Shown here: positions 1 to 6,456 of the stretch, in pieces | Numbering within the stretch: position 1 is the first letter of the stretch | Layout: each line of letters begins with the position of its first letter | From: Alphaproteobacteria bacterium | GTDB lineage: Bacteria; Pseudomonadota; Alphaproteobacteria; Rhizobiales; Beijerinckiaceae | Length of the DNA stretch: 7,415 bases | Assembly: GCA_009920595.1 (NCBI GenBank) | Contig: RFZR01000076.1 | Span: 1-7,415 of the forward strand | Direction of reading: 5' to 3' | The notes under the pieces: model-generated | Database searches by the model: none | Told to the model about the DNA's origin: nothing | What the model saw: only the letters and a program-made list of their open reading frames with translations | Position numbers and translations under genes: made by a program

Positions 1-604
1 CTGTGCCAATCAGGTGTTCGGCATCGGCTTCGGGGCTTTGCGCATCAATAAATATTGCTGCGGGATTTAGATTTTTCAACCGCGCGCGAAGTGTATCCGT
101 ATCTTTTTGCAGATCAGTTTTCGTAACAACAATTCGATCAGCAATCGCAACCTGTTTGACGGCTTCGATATGATTGTCGAGTGTTGAAACGCCATTTACT
201 GCATCGACAAGAGTGACAACGCCATCAAGTGTATAGCGCACAACAATCATCGGGTGACCGATTAACGATTGTAAGATCGGCGCAGGATCGGCAAGGCCCG
301 TTGTTTCTATAATCACGCGCTTGAAAGCCTTCAAGACGCCCGTGTCATATTTCTTGATGAGATCTTCAAGCGTTGAAATCAGGTCGCCACGAATCGTACA
401 ACAAAGACAACCCGAAGCCATCAAGATCATATTGTCATCTTGTGTCTCTATAAAAAGATGATCGAGTCCGATCTCCCCGAACTCATTAACAATCACAATT
501 GTATCGGCAAGCGCAGGATCTTTGAGCAGTCGATTAAGAAGCGTTGTCTTTCCTGCGCCAAGAAAGCCTGTGATAATGGTGACAGGGACCGGCGCAACAG
601 GCAT
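1..604 (-). CDS. CobW/COG0523-family GTP-binding protein, 3' end cut by window edge
   Basis: Reading the minus strand from the ATG at 604 gives 201 open codons up to the window edge. The protein has the G3E GTPase hallmarks of the CobW/COG0523 family: a Walker A loop GFLGAGKTT at residues 13-21, the family metal-binding motif GCLCC at 65-69, a Walker B-type segment ETTGLADP at 100-107, and TKTD at 161-164 as the guanine-specificity (NKxD-like) motif. Family members are cytosolic GTPases that act as metal chaperones or insertases for Zn, Co or other metals. The C-terminal CobW_C domain would lie left of the window. The ATG lies 4 nt beyond the stop codon of the upstream transporter gene, so the two are probably co-transcribed and perhaps translationally coupled; the SD is poor. 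It could be true cobW, a zinc-type ZNG1/YeiR/YjiA relative, or another subgroup; the visible part does not decide, so no symbol is given. Confidence 0.93.
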   Translation of the reverse strand, partial: MPVAPVPVTIITGFLGAGKTTLLNRLLKDPALADTIVIVNEFGEIGLDHLFIETQDDNMILMASGCLCCTIRGDLISTLEDLIKKYDTGVLKAFKRVIIETTGLADPAPILQSLIGHPMIVVRYTLDGVVTLVDAVNGVSTLDNHIEAVKQVAIADRIVVTKTDLQKDTDTLRARLKNLNPAAIFIDAQSPEADAEHLIGT

Positions 605-608
605 GAGT

Positions 609-1487
609 TTACCGGGCAGCCTGACGTTCGGCCAACATGGTCAACGCGATGGCAACAATCACGAGAAAGCCTCCAAAATATTGGATCGCCTGCAACCGCT
701 CATCAAGAACAATTGCCGAGGTGATCGCAGCCACCACCGGTTCAAGACAAAAAACCAAACCTGCCACCGTGGCCGAGATGCGCGCGAGAGCCAAGATTTG
801 AAACACAAAGCCTAAAACGAATCCGCCAATCGTCAACCAAATTGGTACCGCAGCCGCAATTTGCGTTTCAATTGTAAAAACACCGCCTGTCGCCCAAACA
901 GAGATAAGGGCGCCCGGCAGAACAATCGCCTGCGTCACAACAATTTTTGCGGCATTACTCGTCACGCGGCAACGTGTGCCGGCAAAAAATTGCATCGCCG
1001 CCGAAACACTTGCAAGCAGAGCGAGCGCGACGCCCCTTAGATCAAGATCACCACCCGCCATGCCGAGCACCAGCACAACGCCAATGAATGCAAGGGTCAC
1101 GATACCAAGCATTGCAGGCGTAAGTTTTTTGCCATCGACAAATGGACTCGCAATCACAATGAGGATCGGAAAAGTATAAAAGATAACGGCGGCGACAGTG
1201 ATCGGGATAAAGGCAACGGAAGACAAATAACCGATCGACACACCCATACTGCCCAAACCGAGCAGCCCCATTGGTATAATCTCGCCAGTCGCAATGCGGA
1301 TCGCGCTTCGTGTAAGCGCCGCAAAACAAAGCCCAATCGCAATCATCACCAGCACTCGTTCAGCAACGATCATCGGGCCTTGAACGCCCATCTCGGATGA
1401 TATTTTTGCGAAAGTGATGTTGAACCCGTAGAAAAACGCGCCGGCCAAAGCAAAGCCGATCCCCCGTCCTGTTTGTTGAGACTCCAC
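609..1487 (-). CDS. EamA/DMT-superfamily transporter (10 TM)
   Basis: A hydrophobic protein of 292 residues from the GTG at 1487, close to the usual ~290-300 aa of ten-helix drug/metabolite transporters. It has two EamA repeats. The first begins at GIGFALAGAFFYG and ends near GVVLVLGMAGG. The second follows the short DLDLRG linker and ends with the typical final-helix block around AGLVFCLEPVVAAITSA (about residues 242-258) followed by LDERL, just before the last helix and a short charged tail ERQAAR. It sits in the inner membrane; the substrate (metabolite, amino acid or nucleoside efflux) cannot be told from sequence. I chose GTG 1487 because GGGAG lies 7 nt upstream. A TTG at 1526 in the same frame would add 13 polar, non-conserved-looking residues and has no clear SD. 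The COG0523 GTPase gene follows after 4 nt. Confidence 0.9.
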   Translation of the reverse strand: MESQQTGRGIGFALAGAFFYGFNITFAKISSEMGVQGPMIVAERVLVMIAIGLCFAALTRSAIRIATGEIIPMGLLGLGSMGVSIGYLSSVAFIPITVAAVIFYTFPILIVIASPFVDGKKLTPAMLGIVTLAFIGVVLVLGMAGGDLDLRGVALALLASVSAAMQFFAGTRCRVTSNAAKIVVTQAIVLPGALISVWATGGVFTIETQIAAAVPIWLTIGGFVLGFVFQILALARISATVAGLVFCLEPVVAAITSAIVLDERLQAIQYFGGFLVIVAIALTMLAERQAAR

Positions 1488-1494
1488 GCGTTTA

Positions 1495-1499
1495 CTCCC
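1495..1499 (-). promoter_or_regulatory. Shine-Dalgarno deciding the GTG start of the minus-strand DMT gene
   Basis: GGGAG on the minus strand, 7 nt before the GTG at 1487-1485. It supports this start over the in-frame TTG at 1526. Confidence 0.55.
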
Positions 1500-1546
1500 G
1501 AACTCAAGGCAAATATGCCTGAACAAGCTTATTCTTTTATGCGAGA

Positions 1547-1575
1547 CACATACGCTTGGTATCGCAGAAGCTCAA
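1547..1575 (-). promoter_or_regulatory. Possible sigma70-type promoter for the minus-strand DMT-GTPase operon
   Basis: On the minus strand TTGAGC (1575-1570) is followed after 17 bp by TATGTG (1552-1547). The first matches TTGACA at four positions and the second matches TATAAT at three, with optimal spacing. Transcription would begin near 1540, leaving a leader of about 50 nt before the GTG at 1487. This is a motif match only; the -10 element is weak. Confidence 0.28.
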
Positions 1576-1610
1576 CCCTAGGAAGCTGCATCGCCACTGT
1601 GCAGTTTTGG

Positions 1611-1639
1611 TTGACCTCAATAAATTACGCGCGAATAAA
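1611..1639 (+). promoter_or_regulatory. Predicted sigma70-type promoter for the plus-strand DMT gene
   Basis: TTGACC (1611-1616), a 17-bp spacer, then AATAAA (1634-1639). This gives 5/6 and 4/6 matches to TTGACA and TATAAT with optimal spacing. The expected start point is near 1646, about 30 nt before the ATG at 1676. It lies in the 188-bp spacer between two divergent transporter genes, where a promoter is required. Confidence 0.42.
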
Positions 1640-1675
1640 GGAATTTAACAAAAGCAAGTCGGGGACTGAATTCAG

Positions 1676-2563
1676 ATGTTATGGGCACTGGCTGCTGTCG
1701 TCGCGGCTGCCGCACAAACGGCGCGCAACGCAATGCAACGGAAACTGACTGCCGAAATCGGGACCGTTGGCGCAACACAAGTTCGCTTCCTCTATGGCTT
1801 CCCTTTTGCACTTTTGTTTTTAGGTCTTGTTGCAAGCGTAAGCGGTGAAATCGTACCGACCCCTGATCTCGCTTTTATTGGCTTTGCCTTTGGCGGCGCC
1901 ATATCTCAAATTCTCGCTACCGCTTTGATGCTGCTTGCCATGAAAGAGCGCTCCTTCTCGGTAACGACCGCCTATACAAAAACGGAACCCGTTCAAGTCG
2001 CACTTTTCGGTTCCTTAGTGCTTGGTGATCATCTCTCACTCACGGCCATCGGCGCAATCATTTTGGCAACCTTTGGCGTTGTGTTGATGGCCGTGAAAGC
2101 GGGAGAAAGGCTTACAGCCGCAGGCCTTCGCCCTGCACTCGCCGGTATTGCGGCGGGCGGTCTATTCGCGCTGGCCGCCATTTTTTTTCGCGGAGGTATT
2201 CTTGAACTTGGTGAGCAAAGTTTTGTATTGCGCGCTTCGACCATGCTCGCATGGTCACTTGGTCTTCAAACATTGATACTTGTTATCTGGATGCTGCTCT
2301 TTGATCGACGGGCTTTGACAGGCAGCATCGGCGTGTGGCGCTCGTCGCTTTTTGCAGGGTTCATGGGTGCTTTTGCTTCGCAATTTTGGTTCATCGGCTT
2401 TTCATTAACGGCGGCTGCCAATGTCCGAACGCTCGGCCTTGTTGAAGTGTTCTTTGCGCAAATCGTCACGCGCAAATTATTGAGTGAAACCACAAGCAGA
2501 CGCGAACTCATCGGCATGGCGATGATCTTGATCGGTGTTGGCGCGTTGTTGATCCTGGGTTAA
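1676..2563 (+). CDS. DMT-superfamily (EamA-like) transporter (10 TM)
   Basis: A 295-residue, strongly hydrophobic inner-membrane protein with the length and two-repeat pattern of ten-helix DMT transporters. Repeat one runs from LWALAAVVAAAAQTARNAM through the conserved-type block TKTEPVQVALFG (101-112) with LGDHL, to the helix ending near GVVLMAV (134-140). Repeat two runs from about residue 150 to the C-terminus, ending in the helix around GMAMILIGVGALLILG. The amphipathic segment RNAMQRKLTAEIGTVG (17-32) with RFLYG is characteristic of one DMT subgroup rather than the neighbour across the promoter region, so the two genes are not a recent duplication. The start ATG has GGGG at 1661-1664 (11 nt spacing, loose). 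The gene ends tail-to-tail with bolA on a shared TTAA. A run of eight T at 2181-2188 is read through in frame. Substrate unknown. Confidence 0.9.
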   Translation: MLWALAAVVAAAAQTARNAMQRKLTAEIGTVGATQVRFLYGFPFALLFLGLVASVSGEIVPTPDLAFIGFAFGGAISQILATALMLLAMKERSFSVTTAYTKTEPVQVALFGSLVLGDHLSLTAIGAIILATFGVVLMAVKAGERLTAAGLRPALAGIAAGGLFALAAIFFRGGILELGEQSFVLRASTMLAWSLGLQTLILVIWMLLFDRRALTGSIGVWRSSLFAGFMGAFASQFWFIGFSLTAAANVRTLGLVEVFFAQIVTRKLLSETTSRRELIGMAMILIGVGALLILG

Positions 2564-2829
2564 GGCGCCCGTGCCGAAATCGCGAGCGCGTGGACACCGG
2601 CCGCAAATTCTTCGGCGAGAAGCGTGTTAATGGCGCGGTGAGTCTCTACGCGACTTTTCCCTTGAAACGCTGCGCTTTCAATCTCGATAGAAAAATGGGT
2701 TTGCCCGCCTGGCCGCGCGCCCGCATGTCCCGCATGACGATGGGAATCATCTGTCACCAGGAGATGTGAAGGTGCAAAAGCTTCACGCAATTTTGTTTCG
2801 ATACGGTCGCGGATGGGGGTTTCGGTCAT
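2560..2829 (-). CDS. bolA: BolA family protein
   Basis: An 89-residue protein that fits the single-domain BolA family. It begins with the helix PIRDRIETKLREAF. Then come the variable loop DDSHRHAGHAG (27-37), the strand THFSIEIES (44-52), and the family signature FQGKSRVETHRAIN (55-68), whose conserved His contributes to Fe-S or metal binding in BolA-glutaredoxin complexes. The C-terminus HALAISARAP is also typical. BolA proteins partner with monothiol glutaredoxins in iron and Fe-S homeostasis, and some bind DNA to control morphology and envelope genes. An in-frame TAG lies directly before the ATG, so no longer start is possible; no strong SD is seen. It is divergent from the J-domain gene, an arrangement I recall as common in Rhizobiales, and convergent with the DMT gene at zero distance. 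Confidence 0.93.
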   Translation of the reverse strand: MTETPIRDRIETKLREAFAPSHLLVTDDSHRHAGHAGARPGGQTHFSIEIESAAFQGKSRVETHRAINTLLAEEFAAGVHALAISARAP

Positions 2830-2899
2830 CTAAATGTCGGCTCTTCGGCTGTCAGTTTTGAAAATAGCGCCTCAACCGCTCTTTCTGCGTCACTTAGCC

Positions 2900-2936
2900 C
2901 GCTCCCCGCAAGACTTGTTTCCGGACTGCGGGAGCG
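2900..2936. promoter_or_regulatory. GC-rich hairpin/inverted repeat before the J-domain gene
   Basis: The arm CGCTCCCCGCA (2900-2910) pairs with TGCGGGAGCG (2927-2936), giving ten base pairs with one bulged C and a 16-nt loop. It ends 14 nt before the ATG at 2951. The only SD-like sequence of that gene, GGGAG (2930-2934), is inside the 3' arm. It could be an RNA structure that limits translation or a DNA operator in the divergent bolA/J-domain spacer. A terminator is unlikely because there is no T-tract and no gene ends here. Confidence 0.4.
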
Positions 2937-2950
2937 ATTATTAGACCGCT

Positions 2951-3565
2951 ATGAACCCCAAGTCGAAACTCTATGACAAGATCCGCATACCGCCGCGAAG
3001 CCGCCGGGGACGCCCCGAAGCGGAGCCGCCGCGTTGCGAGCATCCGGGATGTTCGGAACCTGGGCCTCACCGGGCGCCGAAGGGCCGCCACGAAGAAGGC
3101 CGTTTCTGGCAGTTCTGCATCGATCACGTGCGGGAATATAACCAATCTTACAATTATTTCGCTGGAATGAGCGATTCCGCGATCCTTTCCTACCAAAAAG
3201 ACGCGATGATCGGTCATCGGCCGACTTGGAAGATGGGCGAAAACGCTGCGAGCGGCAAAAGGCGCCCGCAGCAAAAGGCGGAAGAGGTCTTTATTGACCC
3301 CTTTAACCTCTTTGATGATGCCGGGGTCAAAAAGCCCCGCAAGAAGGCCGAGCCCGAGGGGCCGCGGGTCGGGGCGCTCGCCCAGAAAGCCTATGAGACG
3401 CTCTCGCTTGAGATTGGATCGGATTCCGCGACGATCCGGCTCCGCTACAAAGAGCTGGTCAAGCGCTTCCATCCGGATGCCAATGGCGGGGATCGCTCGC
3501 TGGAAGATCGCCTGAGGGAGATCATCCATGCGTATAATACATTGAAAGCGGCAGGCCTCGCCTGA
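2951..3565 (+). CDS. J-domain (DnaJ-like) protein with N-terminal Cys/His cluster
   Basis: A 204-residue soluble protein. The C-terminal part (about 143-204) is a J domain: it begins AYETLSLEIGSDSATIRLRYKEL-type helix sequence, carries the diagnostic HPD at 174-176 within KRFHPDANGGD, and ends in the helix EIIHAYNTLKAAG. The HPD loop stimulates the ATPase of DnaK-type Hsp70. The N-terminal half lacks the G/F region and zinc repeats of true DnaJ, and instead has C29-x4-C34 and C56-x2-H59, followed by the aromatic stretch REYNQSYNYFAGM. This looks like a small metal-binding module. A Lys/Arg/Pro-rich linker (100-140) joins the halves. An in-frame TAG at 2942-2944 fixes ATG 2951 as the first possible start, although the SD is badly spaced. 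GC is about 60% versus about 50% in cobS. cobS follows about 120 nt downstream; a chaperone role for that machinery is only inferred. Confidence 0.92.
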   Translation: MNPKSKLYDKIRIPPRSRRGRPEAEPPRCEHPGCSEPGPHRAPKGRHEEGRFWQFCIDHVREYNQSYNYFAGMSDSAILSYQKDAMIGHRPTWKMGENAASGKRRPQQKAEEVFIDPFNLFDDAGVKKPRKKAEPEGPRVGALAQKAYETLSLEIGSDSATIRLRYKELVKRFHPDANGGDRSLEDRLREIIHAYNTLKAAGLA

Positions 3566-3640
3566 TAAAGGAAAGCCCAAGGGTTCGTGAAGAGCCCGCC
3601 AATTCCCAACAAGGACGATCGTTAGCGGTCATCCAGCGGC

Positions 3641-3654
3641 TGCCGGAAACGGCA
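3641..3654 (+). other. Small GAAA-tetraloop hairpin upstream of cobS
   Basis: TGCCG-GAAA-CGGCA forms a 5-bp stem closed by a GNRA tetraloop, 31 nt before the cobS start. In RNA this would be a stable small hairpin. No U-tract follows, so it is not an intrinsic terminator, and no cobalamin-riboswitch B12 box was recognised around it. Its function, if any, is unknown. Confidence 0.3.
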
Positions 3655-3675
3655 AACCGTGCCAGCAGTCGATGC

Positions 3676-3679
3676 GAGG
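3676..3679 (+). promoter_or_regulatory. Shine-Dalgarno deciding the cobS GTG start
   Basis: GAGG, 6 nt before the GTG at 3686. The alternative in-frame GTG at 3659 has only a poor purine run (GGAAA) at wider spacing. Confidence 0.6.
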
Positions 3680-3685
3680 TTTTAC

Positions 3686-4669
3686 GTGACAAGCGCCCCA
3701 GTAACCCCCGGTATGCCCGATATCACCGTCTCTGCACGCGAGATGTTCGGCATCGACACGGATATGAAAGTGCCGGCCTATTCGGTTGCCGATCCACATG
3801 TGCCCGATCTTGATCCCGATTATCTCTTTGATCGCCAAACCACGCTTGCCATTCTCGCGGGCTTTGCGCGCAATCGCCGTGTGATGGTGTCAGGTTATCA
3901 CGGCACGGGGAAATCAACTCATATCGAACAAGTTGCTGCGCGTTTGAAATGGCCCTGCGTGCGCATCAATCTCGATAGCCATGTCTCACGTCTCGATCTC
4001 GTCGGCAAAGATGCAATCGTGTTGAAAGACGGCAAACAAGTCACCGAATTCCAAGACGGTATTTTGCCATGGGCTTTGCAAAACAATATTGCGCTTGTGT
4101 TTGACGAATATGATGCAGGCCGCCCTGATGTGATGTTCGTTATTCAACGCATTCTTGAAATTTCGGGTAAACTCACACTGCTCGATCAAAAGCGCGTGAT
4201 CCGTCCGCATGGCGCATTCAGACTATTTGCAACAGCCAATACGGTTGGCCTTGGTGATACATCCGGCCTCTATCACGGCACACAGCAGATCAACCAAGGT
4301 CAAATGGACCGTTGGTCGATTGTGACAACGCTCAATTATCTGCCGCATGACAAAGAAGTCGATATCGTCTTGGCAAAATCAAAGCCCTTACAAACTAAGG
4401 AAGGCCGCGACACCGTCAATCGCATGGTGCGGCTCGCCGATCTCACACGACAAGCTTTCATGAATGGCGATCTCTCGACCGTCATGAGTCCGCGTACCGT
4501 GATTACATGGGCTGAAAATGCCGATATCTTTGGCGATATCGGCATGGCGTTTCGTCTGACCTTCCTCAACAAATGCGATGAACTCGAGCGTCCTCTGGTC
4601 GCCGAATTCTATCAACGCAGCTTCGGTGAAGATTTACCGGAAAGCGCGTTGAATGTGGCGTTGAGTTAA
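3686..4669 (+). CDS. cobS: Cobaltochelatase subunit CobS (AAA+ ATPase)
   Basis: CobS is the AAA+ motor of the aerobic CobN-CobS-CobT cobaltochelatase, which uses ATP to insert Co2+ into hydrogenobyrinic acid a,c-diamide. From the GTG at 3686 it is 327 aa, near the ~330 aa of characterised CobS. Visible parts are the family N-terminus TVSAREMFGIDTDMKVPAYS (about 14-33), VPDLDPDYLFDRQTT, Walker A GYHGTGKST (70-78), Walker B ALVFDEYD (136-143), the sensor-1 region LFATANT (180-186), and QMDRWS (206-211) with a candidate arginine finger. The C-terminal lid contains MSPRTVITWAEN. All the ATPase residues I looked for are present, so it should be active. GTG 3686 was chosen for its GAGG SD; GTG 3659 would add nine non-conserved-looking residues. 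cobT starts 18 nt after the stop, so the two subunits are co-transcribed. No B12 riboswitch was recognised upstream. Confidence 0.97.
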   Translation: MTSAPVTPGMPDITVSAREMFGIDTDMKVPAYSVADPHVPDLDPDYLFDRQTTLAILAGFARNRRVMVSGYHGTGKSTHIEQVAARLKWPCVRINLDSHVSRLDLVGKDAIVLKDGKQVTEFQDGILPWALQNNIALVFDEYDAGRPDVMFVIQRILEISGKLTLLDQKRVIRPHGAFRLFATANTVGLGDTSGLYHGTQQINQGQMDRWSIVTTLNYLPHDKEVDIVLAKSKPLQTKEGRDTVNRMVRLADLTRQAFMNGDLSTVMSPRTVITWAENADIFGDIGMAFRLTFLNKCDELERPLVAEFYQRSFGEDLPESALNVALS

Positions 4670-4687
4670 GGATCATCGCGAGGACCT

Positions 4688-6454
4688 GTGTCGACATCCA
4701 ATCGCAAACCCGCATCGCCAAAAGAAGCACCCGCTGAGCCCTTCAAGCGCGCGGTGATCGGGACGATGCGCGCCATTTCGGGTAAAACCGAACTGGATGT
4801 GAGTTTCGCAAATGATCGACCAGCCTTGTTGGGTGATCGCGCACGCCTTCCTGAACCGCCCCGCAAGATGAGCGCGCAAGATGCAGCCATATTGCGTGGT
4901 CATGCAGACTCAATGGCGCTGCGTTTGTCATGTCATAATGATTCAATTCATCGTCGGTTGTTGCCGGGTGGACAAACGGCACGTGCGGTTTATGACGCCA
5001 TTGAACAAGCGCGTTGTGAATCCATTGGCGCACGTCGCATGGATGGAGTCGCTGCAAATCTGTCAGCGATGCTTGATGACAAATATCATCGCGGCAATTT
5101 CAGCCAAGTGAGTGATGTCGCCGACGCACCAATTGAAGAAGCGCTCGCCATGATGGTGCGCGAACGTTTGACCGGCTCGGCCCCACCACCTGCAGCGCAA
5201 AAACTTGTTGAACTCTGGCGTCCCTTTATTGAGTCAAAAGCTGGCGCAAGTCTCGATGGGCTTCAGAATCACATTGATGATCAGCGTGCTTTTGCGCGGG
5301 TTGTTCGCGAAGTGCTTGTCAAACTCGACATGGCTGAAGATGCCGACGCTGAAGGTGACAACAACGACGAGGAGAACGAGCAACAATCCGAGAGCGAAAG
5401 CGAAGATCAAGAAAGCGGCGAGAAAGAAGAACAAGCTTCAACGGAAGAAACAGAATCAAGCGCGGCCGAGGAACCGCCGCCTTCACGCCCTGAAAAGCCT
5501 GTCTCAGATTATCGTGTTTTCGCAACAAAATATGACGAGACGATCGGCGCGGAAGATCTTTGCGACGCAGAAGAGCTCACGCGTCTTCGCGCCTATCTCG
5601 ATAAGCAGATCAGTCATCTTTCAGGTGTTGTTGCGCGCCTCGCCAATCGTTTGCAACGTCGTTTGATGGCGCAGCAAAATCGCGCATGGGAATTTGATTT
5701 GGAAGAAGGCGCGCTTGATCCTGCCCGCTTGCCGCGGATCATTATCGATCCACATCAGCCGCTTTCGTTCAAACGCGAGAAAGATACAAATTTCCGTGAC
5801 ACGGTGGTCACACTTCTGATTGATAATTCAGGCTCGATGCGCGGTCGCCCGATTTCTGTGGCGGCAACATGCGCCGATATTCTCGCGCGCACGCTTGAGC
5901 GTTGCGGTGTCAAAACCGAAATTCTCGGCTTCACCACCCGCGCCTGGAAAGGCGGACAGTCACGTGAGTTCTGGTTGCAGTCTGGTAAACCCAATATGCC
6001 CGGCCGCCTCAATGATTTACGCCACATCATCTACAAAGCCGCGGATGCGCCTTGGCGTCGCGCGCGTAAAAATCTTGGTCTGATGATGCGCGAAGGGTTG
6101 CTCAAAGAAAATATCGATGGGGAAGCGCTTGATTGGGCGCATAAGAGATTGCTTGTTCGCCCCGAGCAGCGCAAAATTTTGATGATGATTTCAGACGGTG
6201 CGCCGGTTGATGATTCAACGCTTTCGGTGAACCCCGGCAATTATCTCGAAAAACATCTACGCTTTGTCATTGATGAAATTGAAAATCGTTCGCCAGTCGA
6301 ATTGATCGCGATCGGCATTGGCCATGATGTGACACGCTATTACAAGCGCGCCGTCACCATCGTTGATGCCGAAGAGCTCGGTGGCGCGATGACCGAAAAA
6401 TTGGCCGAATTGTTCGACGACAACGTGCCCGGCGACAAACGCCGCGCGGCATAA
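4688..6454 (+). CDS. cobT: Cobaltochelatase subunit CobT (VWA/MIDAS subunit)
   Basis: CobT pairs with CobS in a two-tiered ring that drives CobN during aerobic cobalt insertion. The 588-residue product has three regions. The N-terminal CobT domain (about 16-215) begins EPFKRAVIGTMRAISGKTEL and includes ARRMDGVAANLSAMLDDKY. A strongly acidic, low-complexity Glu/Ser linker spans about 216-265. The C-terminal half carries VWA with its MIDAS motif DNSGSM (D379, S381, S383), the third-loop GFTT (414-417) and SDG (502-504). The block SHLSGVVARLANRLQRRLMA and the long segment RKNLGLMMREGLLKENIDGEAL are also typical. Length is somewhat below the ~630 aa I recall for the Pseudomonas denitrificans protein; the acidic linker appears to account for most of the difference. 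The GTG start has GAGGA only 3 nt upstream, a tight spacing, but the sequence after it matches the CobT N-terminus. The downstream minus-strand gene ends 2 nt away. Confidence 0.97.
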   Translation: MSTSNRKPASPKEAPAEPFKRAVIGTMRAISGKTELDVSFANDRPALLGDRARLPEPPRKMSAQDAAILRGHADSMALRLSCHNDSIHRRLLPGGQTARAVYDAIEQARCESIGARRMDGVAANLSAMLDDKYHRGNFSQVSDVADAPIEEALAMMVRERLTGSAPPPAAQKLVELWRPFIESKAGASLDGLQNHIDDQRAFARVVREVLVKLDMAEDADAEGDNNDEENEQQSESESEDQESGEKEEQASTEETESSAAEEPPPSRPEKPVSDYRVFATKYDETIGAEDLCDAEELTRLRAYLDKQISHLSGVVARLANRLQRRLMAQQNRAWEFDLEEGALDPARLPRIIIDPHQPLSFKREKDTNFRDTVVTLLIDNSGSMRGRPISVAATCADILARTLERCGVKTEILGFTTRAWKGGQSREFWLQSGKPNMPGRLNDLRHIIYKAADAPWRRARKNLGLMMREGLLKENIDGEALDWAHKRLLVRPEQRKILMMISDGAPVDDSTLSVNPGNYLEKHLRFVIDEIENRSPVELIAIGIGHDVTRYYKRAVTIVDAEELGGAMTEKLAELFDDNVPGDKRRAA

Positions 6455-6456
6455 AT

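Noticed and set aside
1..604. Naming the GTPase cobW because cobST are nearby
   Set aside because: COG0523 has many subgroups with different metals; it is on the other strand and in a different operon, and the C-terminal domain is missing from the window.
1473..1748. A 91-codon plus-strand frame spanning the divergent promoter region
   Set aside because: It overlaps both DMT genes in the wrong frame, covers the predicted promoters and has no protein-like composition.
2894..3580. A 228-codon open frame on the minus strand opposite the J-domain gene
   Set aside because: It lies fully antisense to a gene with a clear HPD J domain. High GC removes stops from the opposite strand, and the translation shows no recognisable domain.
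3581..3597. Hairpin GGGTTC/GAGCCC after the J-domain gene as an intrinsic terminator
   Set aside because: The stem is six pairs including a G-U, and no T-tract follows; it would also cut cobS off from its upstream gene without an obvious new promoter.
3566..3685. A cobalamin riboswitch upstream of cobS
   Set aside because: The 120-bp spacer is too short for a full B12 aptamer and I found no B12-box-like sequence; only two small hairpins are present.
4743..5057. A 104-codon minus-strand frame opposite the 5' part of cobT
   Set aside because: It is antisense to well-conserved CobT sequence, with no family resemblance and no SD.
5205..5666. A 153-codon plus-strand frame inside cobT
   Set aside because: It is a +1-type shadow of the conserved CobT reading frame; its Lys/Arg-rich content comes from reading the acidic linker out of frame.
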